A stretch of DNA of 64,000 nt, from the NCBI RefSeq assembly GCF_020921035.1, contig NC_063151.1, positions 7,998,001 to 8,062,000 of the forward strand. The letters are read 5' to 3'. How positions within the stretch are numbered: position 1 is the first letter of the stretch; the number at the start of each line of letters is the position of its first letter. The stretch comes from Rhodamnia argentea (taxonomy: Eukaryota; Streptophyta; Magnoliopsida; Myrtales; Myrtaceae). The notes beneath the pieces are model-generated. The model was not told the DNA's origin, did not search any database, and was given only the letters and a program-made list of their open reading frames with translations. The position numbers and the translations under genes were made by a program. Shown here in pieces: positions 1-14,884 of the stretch.

Positions 1-366
1 GTGTCCTAGATTAAAAAGATGCTAAGCAGACAAAGGTCACTGTTTAACAAAATTGACTGGTTCTTTTCTGGCAGGATACATTTGTGATGCTGAGAAGAGA
101 AAGTTTCACGGGTTAGAGATTGTTTACATTGCATAATAAGAGCACACAATGCTCTGAAGCATTATGACACAGTTTGTCACCGAAATGGCTGCGTATTGTT
201 GCTGAAAACTTCGTTACCACCGCTTGATGCTTCAGCTTAATATTGGGATGGAGTTGAGGTTGTTTGTGTAAAACTTCTTGGTGTCATCAATCTCGGGACC
301 TGAAGATGCCGAGATAACCACTGAGAAGATTAAAGAGAGCACAATCTGCCCAAGTAATATTTTCTC

Positions 367-2097
<1,731 letters not shown>

Positions 2098-3458
2098 GGC
2101 GTCGAACCTTCCGATCTGGCCCTTCCTTCTGCGACGTTCTGCAAATGGCGGGGGAGAGAGAGAGAGAAAGGGAGAGTTTTTGGAGGGAAAGTGGGGGGGA
2201 AAGAGAGGGAATCTTGATAACTGAATTCCACGGGCTTGCTTTGCAGAAGCCCCGCTGACCTTTTTTTCAATATCGTCGAATCGCTCCTTCGCCTTCCCAA
2301 CCCAAATTTCCTCTTTCCATCTTTGGCTTTTTCATATTTGAATTCTTAAGAGTGCTTGCAAATTCAACATGAGGGCCCAATTTCCATTCTTAAGCAACCC
2401 GTGTCAATTCATTTCTAGACCGATATGAGTAACCTTGACTTAACATTGTGTCCGATATTGACTTGTTGAGTTAGAGTAATTTCTTTAATGCTGTATGATA
2501 TTTGTAGTTCTTAATAGGCCTTTCATTCGATTGTCTTTCGGTATGGATATTGTTATTTCTAAACCTTTCGAGGATGGAAAAGGCCTTTAGGCATGAGCAT
2601 CGGAAGCGTTGAGACATGTCCCGTTTCTTGATTTGAACATGCCCACTCTTGTCCGAACGGAATTGAACGGATAAACATGTAGAGGACCCAATCGTTGTGT
2701 TTGATTGGGACATTCGCGTAAAAACATCGCTTCCGTCTCCTTTCAGAGTAGTGTAATCATGCTGTGTTGACTAAAAAATTTTCCCCTAATTAAATCTAGT
2801 GTTATTATTTGCGCCCAACTCCATCGTCATGTATCCGAAGTTTAGAGGCAGGAATTGGTGAACTGTGATTGCGGGTGCTCGCGTAAGTTCTATGCTTTGA
2901 GTCAATTCGTGGACAGTCCTTACTTCATTTTCTACAATCAAGCTACAGCCTTTTGCGCTTTGTCCGTTATGGCTCATTGTTTAAGATAAGTAAAAACATT
3001 ACGTCATACGAGTCATAATGGTATCGATGGAGAGAAATATGTTCGTATGCACGTGTGTGTTGTGTTGAGAAGTCTCACATCAAAAAATCGATGTGGTCTT
3101 GATCAATCAATGTATTTTAGTTGGCCCATAATTCATCTCGGACTAGCGATGCCCTCAGATGAAGGTATCGGTTTGGGATTATCATTAAAAATTGAAAGCT
3201 GATGGCTCCTATGTATGCATCATTGGGAGGGATAGCTTCGTGTCGTTTGCATTCAGTTATTCCGGATTCCAAGCAACCGCATATAACGATAGTGATCTTC
3301 TATTGATTCCAAAAGTGTAGTTAGGTTTCCTCTTAATTGTTAAGAAATGAACAAGTAAACAAGGAGAAGAATAGCGGGGGCGGTTGCTTGGTCAAGGGTG
3401 ATTTAGCTTTAATGTTACATTAACTAATTTAATTTAAACTAGAGAACCAGACGTGTGT
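2098..3458. other. Intergenic region upstream of the peroxidase
   Basis: About 1.36 kb holding the peroxidase 5' flank. The part nearest the gene is rich in GA on the plus strand (CT-rich in the sense of the peroxidase), as in many plant leaders. The rest is AT-rich with no supported gene. Short ORFs here have no recognisable domains. Confidence 0.6.
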
Positions 3459-3531
3459 GATCGCGTGGCCTAATGGATAAGGCGCTCGCCTCCGGAGCGG
3501 GAGATTGTGGGTTCGAGTCCCATCGCGATCG
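3459..3531 (+). tRNA. tRNA-Arg (anticodon CCG)
   Basis: A full 73-nt cloverleaf. Acceptor stem GATCGCG pairs with CGCGATC; D-arm GCCTAATGGATAAGGC; anticodon stem CTCGC/GCGGG (one T-G pair) with seven-base loop CTCCGGA, so the anticodon CCG is at 3492-3494 and reads CGG; T-arm GTGGG-TTCGAGT-CCCAT, followed by discriminator G. Internal A and B boxes are intact and a T-run at 3533-3536 serves as Pol III terminator. No intron and no encoded CCA, as expected for a nuclear plant tRNA. Confidence 0.95.
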
Positions 3532-3754
3532 CTTTTCCTCTCTCTTTTCCCTCTTTTGCTCTATTTCTTTTTTATTTTTGCAGGTACGCCATTGATTACA
3601 TATATGTATCAAAATTAATGTGGAACGTAGAGGAAAAAAGGGTCAACTTGGAAAGCGACCCTGAATTCTTCAACTACAAAACGGACCGACCATCGCAAAG
3701 CAAAGTAAGTTTTGTTGGTCCAAGTAAACCCCATGATTAATTTTTGCGAGGAAA

Positions 3755-4165
3755 TCGACTTACCGGTCAAACTCTAATATTAATTATCTCCTTACTTTCC
3801 TTGAAAAATTGAGGTGCTCCTCTCATTAAATGAAGCTCGCTATTTTAATTGGTCAAACTTTAATATTAATTATCTCTTTACTTTTTTTTTGATGGATTGA
3901 CGTGCTCCTCTCATTAAATAAAGCTCTTGGATGGATACTTGCTTACATACATTAGATAACAACCCCATAGAAAATTGAAGACTTGATTTAAACTCTCCAT
4001 TAACTTCATGTCACATTTGGTTTATTAGCCTATTCGAAACTTAGAAAAGACCTTATACATTAATTATTCTTTTGCTTTGCTCCTCTCATTAAATAAAGCT
4101 CTTGGATGGGTAAGCCCTTTGCTTTCCTTAGAAGGTTGACGCGCTCCTCTCATCAAATACGGGAG
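3755..4165. repeat. Degenerate direct repeat around TGCTCCTCTCATTAAA
   Basis: The phrase GCTCCTCTCATTAAAT recurs at about 3815, 3904 and 4079, with a diverged copy (CATCAAAT) at about 4143. The first two are preceded by a shared stretch TTAATATTAATTATCTC; three are followed by AAGCTC. Spacing is irregular (about 90, 175 and 65 bp), so this is a diverged local duplication rather than a microsatellite. Confidence 0.6.
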
Positions 4166-4862
4166 TTGATTTGGTGTCCAATCACCTTCACCTCATTTAA
4201 ACTCATCGGGCTTTGACCTTGAGTTAAACTCATCAAGGCCTGGGCTCTGGGTCGGAGATGTCCATGTGATTAGAGTGGTTTGGGGCTTTTCTTATATTAA
4301 AAGTTAGTTCAAAGTATGAGACTTTTTCTCACACTTATAAATCGATCATTAGTCCGTTTCGTAATCTACGTGGGATAAGCTCAACAACAATTGCTCAACT
4401 ACTCCATTCAATACAAGAGATGAAAATTACGAGGACGTACAAATATGGAAGTCCGGTAATGTTTAAAATGGACCTTTTAAGTAGCCTTGGTAATGCTCAG
4501 TATATGCTGAAGCGAAAATCCTTCGGATCAAAAAATTGGGGAATTCTACTTCCAATTACAACACGGTGCATTTGGGGGTTGGGGTTTTCGCGAACTAACG
4601 TTGGGCGGAGATAGCTGGAGAACCAGGTGGGACGTTTAAGTCTAATCTGTCCGACGAAATTTGAAGTTCAATCCGCAGCGGAAAGATGGAGATGGAGATG
4701 ACGTAACTGCAGCAGGCGACGCCATCTTCGCTACTGATCAGCCGCGAGTTAAGTGAAAAGGTGGAGTCTTTGAGCTTTCGCACGCTTCCCTCCTTTGCAG
4801 TTACAGAAGTGTCCGGCTGACTCAGAGGCCCTCCTCAGCCTGGATCGGCGCTCGCTCCCCAG

Positions 4863-5667
4863 GTAAGAAGACTTGTAATCTATGCATTTCGCCTCTGCAT
4901 TCTGAATCGCTGTTGATGTGGGTCCTGCGCTTGTCTCGAAATCGAAGCGGCTCCTCCTCTCTTCGGGCGGTTGCCTGAAGATACGAGATTAACCTTTCCA
5001 AGCTGTCGTGCGATGAAGTTGTTGTGGATTTTAACTATTGCTGGGTGCGTAGTTGTCCTCGTGAGCTGAGTGGACTTACTACCCTTTGCTCAGTTCTCGT
5101 CGTTCCTCTTCCGTCTCTCGTGTTTCAGAAAGTTTTTGTCTTTTCCCCACCCACCATAGCGGTAGCCCGGGAGAAGAAGAAAGAGGAATATCAAAATTCA
5201 TTTCCATCGAGGTCGAACATAGAGATGCATTAACAGGCCGATGAATTTGAGTTCAACACCCGTTTCAGACTAGTATGGCTGCCCGAGTTCAGCCTCAGCT
5301 AACTCAAACTTTTGTCATGCCATGAATTTTCTTCAATACACTGCGAACTGTTAAGGTGATTACGCTTTAGCTTCACCCTATCCCGTCCACTTCATATCTT
5401 GGATCTTTCTATGCTCAACATGAAGTGCATCGAAAGGTCTTGGTCAGTTACACAGTAAGTTGCTGTCTGAAAAATGAGTGAAGCTTTTGGATCTCTCCAA
5501 GTCCAACCATCTCTCGGCATGCCTCCTTAATCAATCTAATAATTCTCTTTAAAAATACTACGCAACTGTGGGTATGATTGGATTTTGATGCATTGCATTG
5601 TCTAATTTGAATGTTTTCTGTGCTATTGTCCAGGTTGTTTTGGCTGGATTTGGATTGTGCTCTTTAG
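4863..5667 (+). other. Probable 5' UTR intron of the PB1-RAF kinase gene
   Basis: A strong donor CCCAG|GTAAGAAG at 4863 follows a GC-rich stretch, and an acceptor TCTTTAG ends at 5667, six bases before the ATG at 5674. A second possible acceptor (ATTGTCCAG|GTTG) lies near 5634. The leader exon would be about 4.79-4.86 kb. Transcript evidence would settle which acceptor is used. Confidence 0.5.
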
Positions 5668-5673
5668 GATACG

Positions 5674-8600
5674 ATGGATAAAGCGGTGAATGACGGTCTC
5701 ATGGACAAACCAACAACATATGGGCAGTTCTATCACGACACAGGGCAGCCTGGCCAGGAAAACATTCATCCTGTATCTCAATCATTTCCTCTGGGAGTTG
5801 CAAGCACTCATGTAGAACATCTTGAGATAAGTACTTCCGTAGCTAAACCTGTTCTCAATTATTCCATACAGACGGGTGAGGAGTTTGCGCTTGAATTTAT
5901 GCGTGATCGAGTAAATACCCGGAAACCTTTTGTTGAAAATGCAGTAGGTGATTCCAATTCAACGTGTTACCTGGAACTAAAGGGCATTTTAGGCATCAGC
6001 CACACAGGTTCAGAAAGTGGATCCGACATTTCAAAGACTAACATCACCGCGAAAGGTCCTAGAGAGCTCGAGAGGAACTCCTATCTTCATGAGGGTTCAA
6101 GTACTCATCCCTCAATTACATCAGTTCCTCGAATATCAAGCTGTGCAAGTGCACAGCAGTTCATCCCAAGGAGCACCTCTTCAGGTGCCTCTGATAGCTC
6201 ATCGATGAGTATGAAGGTCCTATGCAGCTTCGGCGGTAAAATTCTGCCTCGTCCAAGTGATGGAAAGCTCAGGTATGTTGGGGGGGATACACGAATCGTA
6301 CGCATAGGGAAGGACATTTCGTGGCAGGAGCTTGTGGAAAAAATGCTGACAATTTATGGCCAAGCTCATGTTATAAAGTATCAGCTCCCTGGAGAAGACC
6401 TGGATGCCTTGGTCTCTGTATCTTCTGATGAAGATCTGCTGAACATGATGGAGGAGTGTAAGGAGCTAGATTTTAGAGATGGCTCAGATAAGCTTAGGAT
6501 TTTCCTTTTCTCCATGAGTGATTTGGAAGATGTTGACTTGGGTCTCGGGAGTACAAATGGTGATTCTGAGATGCAGTATGTAGTTGCTGTGAATGGAATG
6601 GATATTGGTTTGAGAAAAAGCTCAATGCTTCATGGTTTTGCTAGCTCTTCAACGAATAATTTAGATGATTTGGATGAACAGAATATCGAAGCAGAGGTTA
6701 ATGCAACTGGAGTCAGTGTTTCTCCTTTGGCTGGAATCATTGTTTCACCATCACAAATTCTGTCTTCAGCGGTTCTAAGTGAGTCCTCCTATGCCGGTCA
6801 AAATGTTTCCCAGTTCTACAATGGCCAGATTTTGCAAAATGGAGATACAAAGCAGTACTACTTGCCCTATGGGCATGACCAGTCAACTTGCTCTTTTTAG
6901 GAGAAACTTTCACTACAGTGCCGTTTCATGTTCTTATGAATCAGCAGGGAGGTTTGATGGAAATGCATCAGCAGGATAGCTTGCGTAAGGTGAACTCCGA
7001 GTTATCATTAAGGGAGGAGAAACCAAAAAATGAAAACTTTGTCCAGCAAGAGGGTGACCCTAACGAAACATCTACCTTGAAGAAAGATCATTCTGTTGTT
7101 TCACAGTCATTCGAGATTGATGAGACGGGATACTTGCGGATTAACAAATTATCGGCAGCAATAGGTGCAACTGAGCAGGACACGCCCTATTTTCCTTCAA
7201 AAATTGTGGGGAAAAATAAGGATCCTGAAGAGGTTTCCATGTCTGTTGATGCTGTTCTAACTTCAAGGCAGGTTCCCAATATCAGTAACTATGACAACTG
7301 TTCCACAGCAAGTACTGTTATTGCTCCAGATGAAGGTAACTCTCTATCCATTCCGAATGGTTTGGGAAATGTTGAGACGACTGTTCTTCCTCCGAGGGTT
7401 TATTGCTCTGAGAGGATTCCTCGTGAACAAGCAGAGTTACTTAGTCGGTTTTCTAAGTCAGATGAATCACTTGGTTCTCAGTTTATGGTATCTCATTTGC
7501 GTTTGAACCTTGCACAGCCTGGTCCAAGTGCAGAAGTCAATGGCAATTTGCAGAGAAAACAAATGCCTTCCGATGTTGAAATAGAACAGTCCATTTCCAG
7601 TGAAAATCCTCCATGTCCAGAACCTCAGACAATTACTGATGGACTTGCACAACTTGAGCCGTATAGAGAATTTGCAAATGGTATAGCTCAAATAACTTCA
7701 AGAGCCACAGACTATGGGCTGGACAGTGAACTTAGGTTGCCAGAGGCATCCTTTGGTGATGATAAAGGCGTTACAAAAGAGACTACCACTCTCAACATTA
7801 ATCACGCAAAGAATGCTCATTTAGATGATCACAAGCAATTCCCAGTTGTTGAGACTGTCGAAGCTGGATCTGAAGTAATTTACACTAGTTATAATGACGA
7901 TGGCATATCTGTTCTTCCCGAGCATAAGTTGAAACCAAAGGAAGGAGACATTCTCATTGACATTGATGAGCGGTTTCCTCGTGATGTCCTTTCCGACATT
8001 TTTGCCCAAGCGATATTTTCTGAAGATTCATTTGACTACACTCAGCTGCATAAAGATGGGGCTGGTGTGAGCTTGAACATGGAAAATCATGAACCTAAGC
8101 GTTGGTCATACTTCCAGAAGTTGGCCCATGTTGAATGTAGGAGAAATGATATTTCTCTTATAGACCAGGATCATCCTGTTTTCCCTTATGATGTTGGAAA
8201 GGCTCGACAGGGTGATGATAGATCTCATCACTTGACACAGATAAGACCAGATGAAGATCCCATGGCCAAAGTTAATTCCCCCGTCATTTGTGCTCAGAAT
8301 GGCCCTGAAGAATCACCCGAAGTTTCTGGTACCGACACATCTGCTTTGCACATGGAATTTGGTCATTCCCAACTCAAGAATTGTGAAGGGTTGCAATTTG
8401 ATTCCGTTGCTGAGAATTTGAAGATACCTGAATCAGAATATGAGGTATTCTTCAGAGGACGCCTTCTTGTGATCAATCTTTCAAATAAATTTTTATTGTT
8501 ATGAGCTTTCTGATTTTCTTTTAATTTATTCAGGGTCAAATAGAGTTAAGAAGTACGGGTCTGCCGCCTCTAGATCCTTCTTCTTTGGGAGGTGTTGATA

Positions 8601-11600
8601 TCAGCACTTTGCAGGTATGATGCTTGAATAAGTGGTACCACCGTCGAACATTTTTGTTCTCCCGACCAAAATCCTCTGTGCTTGTCCATGATGTTAGAGC
8701 TACGTCTGTGGGGTAGATAACATTCGACCTGGAGCTGGTTTGCCCACCCTGATGAATAGATAGGGTTTCTGAGATATCAGCTCCAATCTGAACCTTTTCC
8801 TTTGCTTGGCAATTATGAACACTGGGTAGGTGGGATGGAAGCCCAAGACTTATTGGTCTTAATACGAGCGGCTGTCTCTCCAAGACTCTTGTTCCCCATT
8901 CAAATCAGATTCTTGTTTCCAAGCTCATATTCCCTGTAAAATTTTTAGTGACGTGAAGCTAAAAAGTCTGGTTGCCTTCTGAATTCCTGCTAACTCATGT
9001 GGCTCTAAAGATGAATCAGGTTGCCCCTTTCATTGGGGAAAGGGTGTATTGGTTATGGTGGAAGTTATATTAAGTGTGTATCTGTCTTTAGAATCTTCTC
9101 GGGTAGGCTTTTGACATTAGCTCTAAGTATTCAAAGAGTAGGTAAGCCCGAATTCCCAATGGCATAGTTGATGTGGTGGATCCCTTTTGTTGTACCGCAG
9201 TGCAAGAGTGAAAATTATGACGCTTTGTTGATAAGACAATGCTGTACGACCAGTACTGACATCCGTAGCATCTGGGACTATTTGCAATAATAGTTCCTAT
9301 AGATATGACATGCATTGATCTGTACATGCTTCATCTTTTCAAAAGTATTAAACAAAGTGTCTCATATACTTCAGATCTATCATTTTACTTTGGACGCCGC
9401 CACTGGGCTTGTGTTAATTGTCACCATTTCACACGTTTATCGTTTCTTTGCTGGGTGTTCTTCTATAAAACTTTTATTTTTGGACTTCCTTTCACCTGAT
9501 TTGGTTTGCCAGCTTTTGTTTTTGTCCTTTTGGGTGACCCCTCCAAATGCTTGTTGTAGGTAATAAGGAATGAAGATCTTGAAGAGCTCAGAGAACTGGG
9601 TTCTGGTACATTTGGAACTGTTTATCATGGGAAATGGAGAGGGACAGATGTTGCTATCAAACGGATAAAGAAAATTTGCTTCACAGGTCGATCATCGGAG
9701 CAGGAAAGATTAGTGAGTCCCCTTATTCAAATGATAGATTGACTCAATTGTGGTCTTAATATGGTACTGTACACGTGCTTCCAGAATGTCGCTCTGTACT
9801 TTTAAGATTACTGCTGATAGCATTCTTCTTTTCTTGTCATTTTTTCCATCTTTCTCTGGATGCATCTCTCATGCTCTATCCGTTTACTAACTAAGCCAGT
9901 TCTTCCTTTTTAGACAACTGAGTTTTGGCGGGAAGCTGACATTCTATCAAAGCTTCACCATCCAAATGTTGTGGCATTTTATGGTGTTGTGCAAGATGGA
10001 CCTGGAGGAACCTTAGCCACTGTGGCAGAATTTATGGTTGATGGCTCACTAAGGCATGTTTTGCTCCGCAAGGATAAGTAAGATTTCCAGCCTCATGCTT
10101 TTCAAATATGCTGATGCATTGAATCAATAATTTTTTTTATGGTTGGTACCATCGGCATGATTAAATATGAGACCTCAGAAGGATAGAAAATGTCATTGCA
10201 CAAACAGATAAGTAATTTAAATGTGTTGGCAACAATAAGCATGCCATCTTGCTAGTTCACTTCATTCCTTCATTCAATGGTCATTCCGTTCTGCTTCTCT
10301 CCAGCCTCTAACCAGCATGCTACGTAGGCATCTTGACCGTCGAAAGCGCCTCATAATTGCAATGGATGCTGCATTTGGGATGGAATACTTGCACTCAAAG
10401 AATATTGTGCATTTTGATCTGAAATGTGACAATTTGCTGGTGAATTTGAAAGATCCTTCACGGCCCATTTGCAAGGTAAGATTGCAGTTTGAATGTTGCA
10501 GCAGCAGCGAACTGTTTACTTACTATTTTTGCATAATAAGCAATGTCCTTTTTCAGGTTGGTGATTTTGGCCTGTCAAAAATCAAGCGAAATACCTTGGT
10601 TTCTGGTGGAGTAAGGGGAACTTTACCGTGGATGGCTCCCGAGTTGCTAAATGGCAGCAGCAATAAAGTCTCTGAAAAGGTATGATGTTGTCATCAGCAT
10701 CTTCTCTAAATGATGACATGGGTAGATTATTGAGGGTTATCTGTTCTAAATTAACTTGATGGGATCGTGATCAGAGTTGCACAACCACTCTATTCTCTCA
10801 TGATCTGTGTACATCTACCTTATTCTGGGTACGCTTGTATCCCGGATTGTGAAGTTTGGGAAACCAATTGATCCCACCATACACTCGCACAATCAAGAGA
10901 TATGGTGGCACAGATTTAATAGTACAACCTCATTTTACAAGAAATATTTATCTCGAATTCTACTTTGGTTGAGCTATGCTAGCACGTCATTTTGACATTC
11001 TGGTTGATGTTGCAACTTCCCTGTAATTGTGGAAGAAATACCACCCATAAGTAATGGTGGAAGATGTACTACTAAAACGCTATGTTATTCTCATAAGTTG
11101 CAGTGAACAACCATGAATGAGAATGCTCACTAGTTTACAATGACCCAAATTAGCAGATAGCTACTCTCATCTTTATTGGCAAGTTGTGCACCCTCTTCCT
11201 ATTTCTGTCTTATGTCCATAGCTTTGATGATGTGGGTATTTGTGATTTTCTTAGTTGGACATTCTGAGAATGTGTTAATTACAGTTTAAACTTTCATTGA
11301 TTGACCTTTTTGAAGTGTCATTGCTGTTTATTGTTTGACTTATACAATTTTTATGATATATATTTTTTTTCTTTCTGGCTCATTTTGATAGTAAATTGGA
11401 AAGGCTACACCTAAAAGTTAAGAAGCTATGAGCATCACCTAGTGACAATTTCCTTCGATGTGTACCGTAAAATTTGTGTCCTTGCCAGTGGCTTTTTTCA
11501 TCGTTGTGGATTTTTAATTTACAGGTGGATGTGTTCTCCTTCGGTATTGTATTGTGGGAGATTCTCACTGGGGAGGAACCATATGCAAATATGCATTATG

Positions 11601-12772
11601 GTGCAATTATAGGTGTGTCTCAGTACTCTTCTCATGACTTCTTGTTCTTTCTGTTCATTTGAGGGAGCTTTGATGGAATGTGAATGGGGTAGTGTTGCTT
11701 CTGTTCTCTGTGTTTCATGATGATCTCACTGATCAGTAAATGAAACTGATTTTCCGGCGTTGAATGGACCCAACAATTAGATGATGACAAAATTATCAAA
11801 GATGGGCATTCCTTATTTTTATTTAATAACGTGCGAATTGAATTTGGTAATGAATTTGATTCAAATTCATTGGAATGCCTTTCGGTTAAATCTTTATTTT
11901 GCACTATATGTCTAGCTAAAGCTAATTTTCTATATTAAGGAAGTGAACATGTCAATTTGGTACAAATACCGTGATTTATTGGCAAAGATGGATAGAAGCA
12001 GAAATATAGCTCTAAGAACTGATTGCCAAAGAAGTTCATGTTGTCAGGATGAATTAATCAGTCAGAAATAGATGGATAATAAGACCACTATAGTTTCTTT
12101 CATTCTGTTGAAAGTTGGCTGTCTAAGTGACTATGGTTGAGAACTTGGATTTGCTAGAAATATGGATGTCAGTGAAAGTGTAGAAGACATTTTATCAGTA
12201 TTTAACGAGCTCAAATCGTTGTTGATAGGGTTATTGGCCAAGCTAAGTTATGAGACCTTCCTGTAGCCTTCATTGCATTAATTTAAGGATTACTGATGTC
12301 ATTTGTAGAAACTCTTGTTGGTTATGATATGATATTGTCATGCATTGTCATCGACCTCAAGATTTTTGTGCTGTGTTTGGTTGAAGCATCTTTTTCAACA
12401 TGGCCTGATGGTTTTAGTTTCTGAGAAATTTCGTTGCTATAGAGAGATAGTTGTATTTATATGTGAACGTCGGCTATTTCCACTGGGTTCTCTTTATCAG
12501 CTCAAATGTTAGATTGTATCCTATATGTAATACATGGTTGTGTCCTCATGATTTTATATTGCGAAGCAGGAGGCATAGTAAGTAACACATTGAGGCCGCC
12601 CATACCAAGCTTCTGTGATCAGGAATGGCAGAGGCTAATGGAACAGTGTTGGGCACCCAATCCGACTGCTAGGCCATCCTTCACAGAAATTGCTGCCCGT
12701 TTACGAGTCATGTCTGCAGCGGCAGCAGCAGCAAGCCACGGGAAAGCCCATGGTCCTAAAGTATCCAAATGA
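5674..12772 (+). CDS. PB1-domain RAF-like MAPKKK (group B4), reading frame interrupted
   Basis: Large cytosolic kinase of the plant RAF-like MAPKKK family; B4 members phosphorylate SnRK2 kinases in osmotic stress (family knowledge). Exons: 5674-8444, 8534-8614, 9560-9712, 9914-10077, 10328-10475, 10557-10679, 11525-11612 and 12570-12772. PB1 domain at about residues 180-267. The C-terminal kinase has the G-loop [15 protein letters not shown], an HFDLKCDN catalytic loop (F replaces R of HRD, usual in this group), DFG in VGDFGL and MAPE, so it looks catalytically intact. The first exon changes frame: frame 1 stops at 6898-6900, while frame 3 carries the rest. Removing 6779-6900 as an intron, or adding one T in the T-run near 6895, restores continuity; with the intron the protein is 1202 aa. 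See the findings. Confidence 0.82.
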
Positions 12773-14884
12773 TGCCAATCGTTGATGGCGGAACAGTATT
12801 TTTTTGCGCTCATCTGTTCTTGCCTCTATCCGTCGAAACAGAAAATTCATTTATTCAAACTCAATTGCATGGTCTTTGGAGAAAGATAGCTTGTATAATG
12901 GAGAATTTGCTGCTCCATATGTTTGGAGTTGGCAAGGACCTTGTTGAAACTGTCAAGACAGATCTACATTGACCTTATGTACATCATGGGTGAACAATCA
13001 ATGGTTCTTCCATGGCATATGCTTGCTTTTGTGAATTTCTGTCTCTGAAATATGCACGCCGATTCATAGGTCGCGGTGTTATCTTCTCGTGGCATTGCTT
13101 TTCAGATGCTGATTGGGTTTCCCAACTTTTTATTTGCTTTGGTTGGGTATTCCTATCATGAGATTCAGTCACAGTGGCGACAGACAAATGAGGGACGAGT
13201 CAAAAGTGATCAAGTCGGGTGATTGATGGAATTTCATTGCTCATACGGAGCACTTGGTGGCGATCAAAACCTGTGCGGCAGTTCTGTAAGGCTGGTCATC
13301 GGTTTTCAAGGAATGAAGATGTTTTGTGGTACACTGTTTTGACAACTTCCTTATCGAGTTCGAAACGCGTTCGTTGTCCATGTCCAATCCAAACGGTGGA
13401 AGTAGAAGTGAAACAGTTTGGAAGTTGAACGAACGCCTGAGCTAATAATTTACGCCATTTTAACCCACACACAGCCTTTACTTCACCTGTCCCCTCCACT
13501 CACCTACATCCTTGTCGTTTTGTTTCCTTCCTCTGCTCCCTTTTGTTTCATGTTCCTCCAATGGATGACGCCCATGTGTGCAACTCCAGCAGCCCTCAAA
13601 GTCAAACACTTGACATCGGTGGACATTTGTCACCCCCCACCTCACCCCACTTACTGCTAGAAACCCCCCTTTCTCTCTCTCTGTCTGTCTGTCTGAAACC
13701 CATTTTTAGAGCTACTGCGGTTGCTCTTCAAAAACAAGAACTCTCTCTCTCTCTCTCTCTAGGGTTTCATGCAACTGAAGAGCACAGGACCTCCAGCTCT
13801 GCTGAATTTCTTTCCGGTAATGTTAGCTTGCTCCTCATTGTCACTTACCTCTTTCCCCTTCTTCATTTTCAAATTTTTTTCTTTTTGAAATTTCTTGTGT
13901 CTGTCTCTTCGTGTTCCCCTTTCTCCCTTTTTCGGGGAATGACAGGTTCAAAAGGGTTTTTGTAGTCTTATTAGTCGGAGGTTTCCAGATGCTCCTCAGT
14001 GTCGTGTCCAACACCATACGCTTCCATAAAGGGACTTGAATGAAGTTTTAGGTTTGGGGAGGTTATTGAATCCCCTTCTGTTCAATCTCCTTTTGCCTCG
14101 TTGAGTTTGCTCTCTTGATATCGCTTGTTTCCTGCACTTGCGTTTTCTATGTTTTTCCGGCATTTTGCTTAGTTGCTCTACATTTGAGGGGAAATCTCAG
14201 CTTTTGTCCTAGTACATGTACCACTGAATGTTTGTTTATGCATACACTAATTATGCAATATTCTCGCAATCATATATACCCGAGCCGTACAATAGGGTGC
14301 ACTTAACATGACTTCCCAAATCTACCATGAATTCCTACCATTGCATCCAATCTGCTATGAGTTCTAATCTTTCATTTGGTTGAGAACCCGTAATGGGGCA
14401 GGTGGCTGTTAGTTCATATGTTCATTCGGTAATACACACTTAACTTCTCATGGAGCCCACATATTACAACAATACCTGAACAATGATAATCTTCTGCAAA
14501 GTCGCTCTTTCCTTACCAAAATCTCTTGGTGCCATGATGTTCAAACTAGAGCAAATAGCATGCATTCCAAAGATCTAGACGGTGATGCCTGCCTTGTGGA
14601 TCAAAGTTATTTCGCTTTCTTTGTTAGGATAACGAGTGTTGACCACTTCGTGCATGCATTAGTCAAAGGATCAGCAGCTCCAATTACCCTGTTACTGGTT
14701 CAGCAATACTAAGGCATGAAATTGTGAGGAAGGTTTCAATAGTTGCTATGCAATGGGCCTTTCGCTTACTGTAATGCGCTATTTGAAATATTCAGACAGG
14801 ATGTTCTGATATGTTTCTGGTCTCCCTTACAGCCATTGATGATAGGACACTCAGAGTAACAGGAGATATAAAACTATTCTTGTC
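12773..14884 (+). other. RAF 3' flank, then NF-YC promoter and leader intron
   Basis: No coding region is supported. The first part is presumably the kinase 3' UTR. From about 13640 the plus strand is pyrimidine-rich and looks like the NF-YC leader. A donor TTTCCG|GTAATG at 13817 and an acceptor CCTTACAG ending at 14832 suggest a leader intron of about 1 kb just before the NF-YC start codon. Confidence 0.5.
13741..13768 (+). promoter_or_regulatory. CT-repeat leader with telo-box
   Basis: An uninterrupted CT run (13741-13760) ends in TAGGGTTT, the complement of the plant telo-box AAACCCTA. This pairing is common near transcription starts of broadly expressed plant genes. It fits the NF-YC leader, whose putative intron donor is at 13817. 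Confidence 0.45.
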
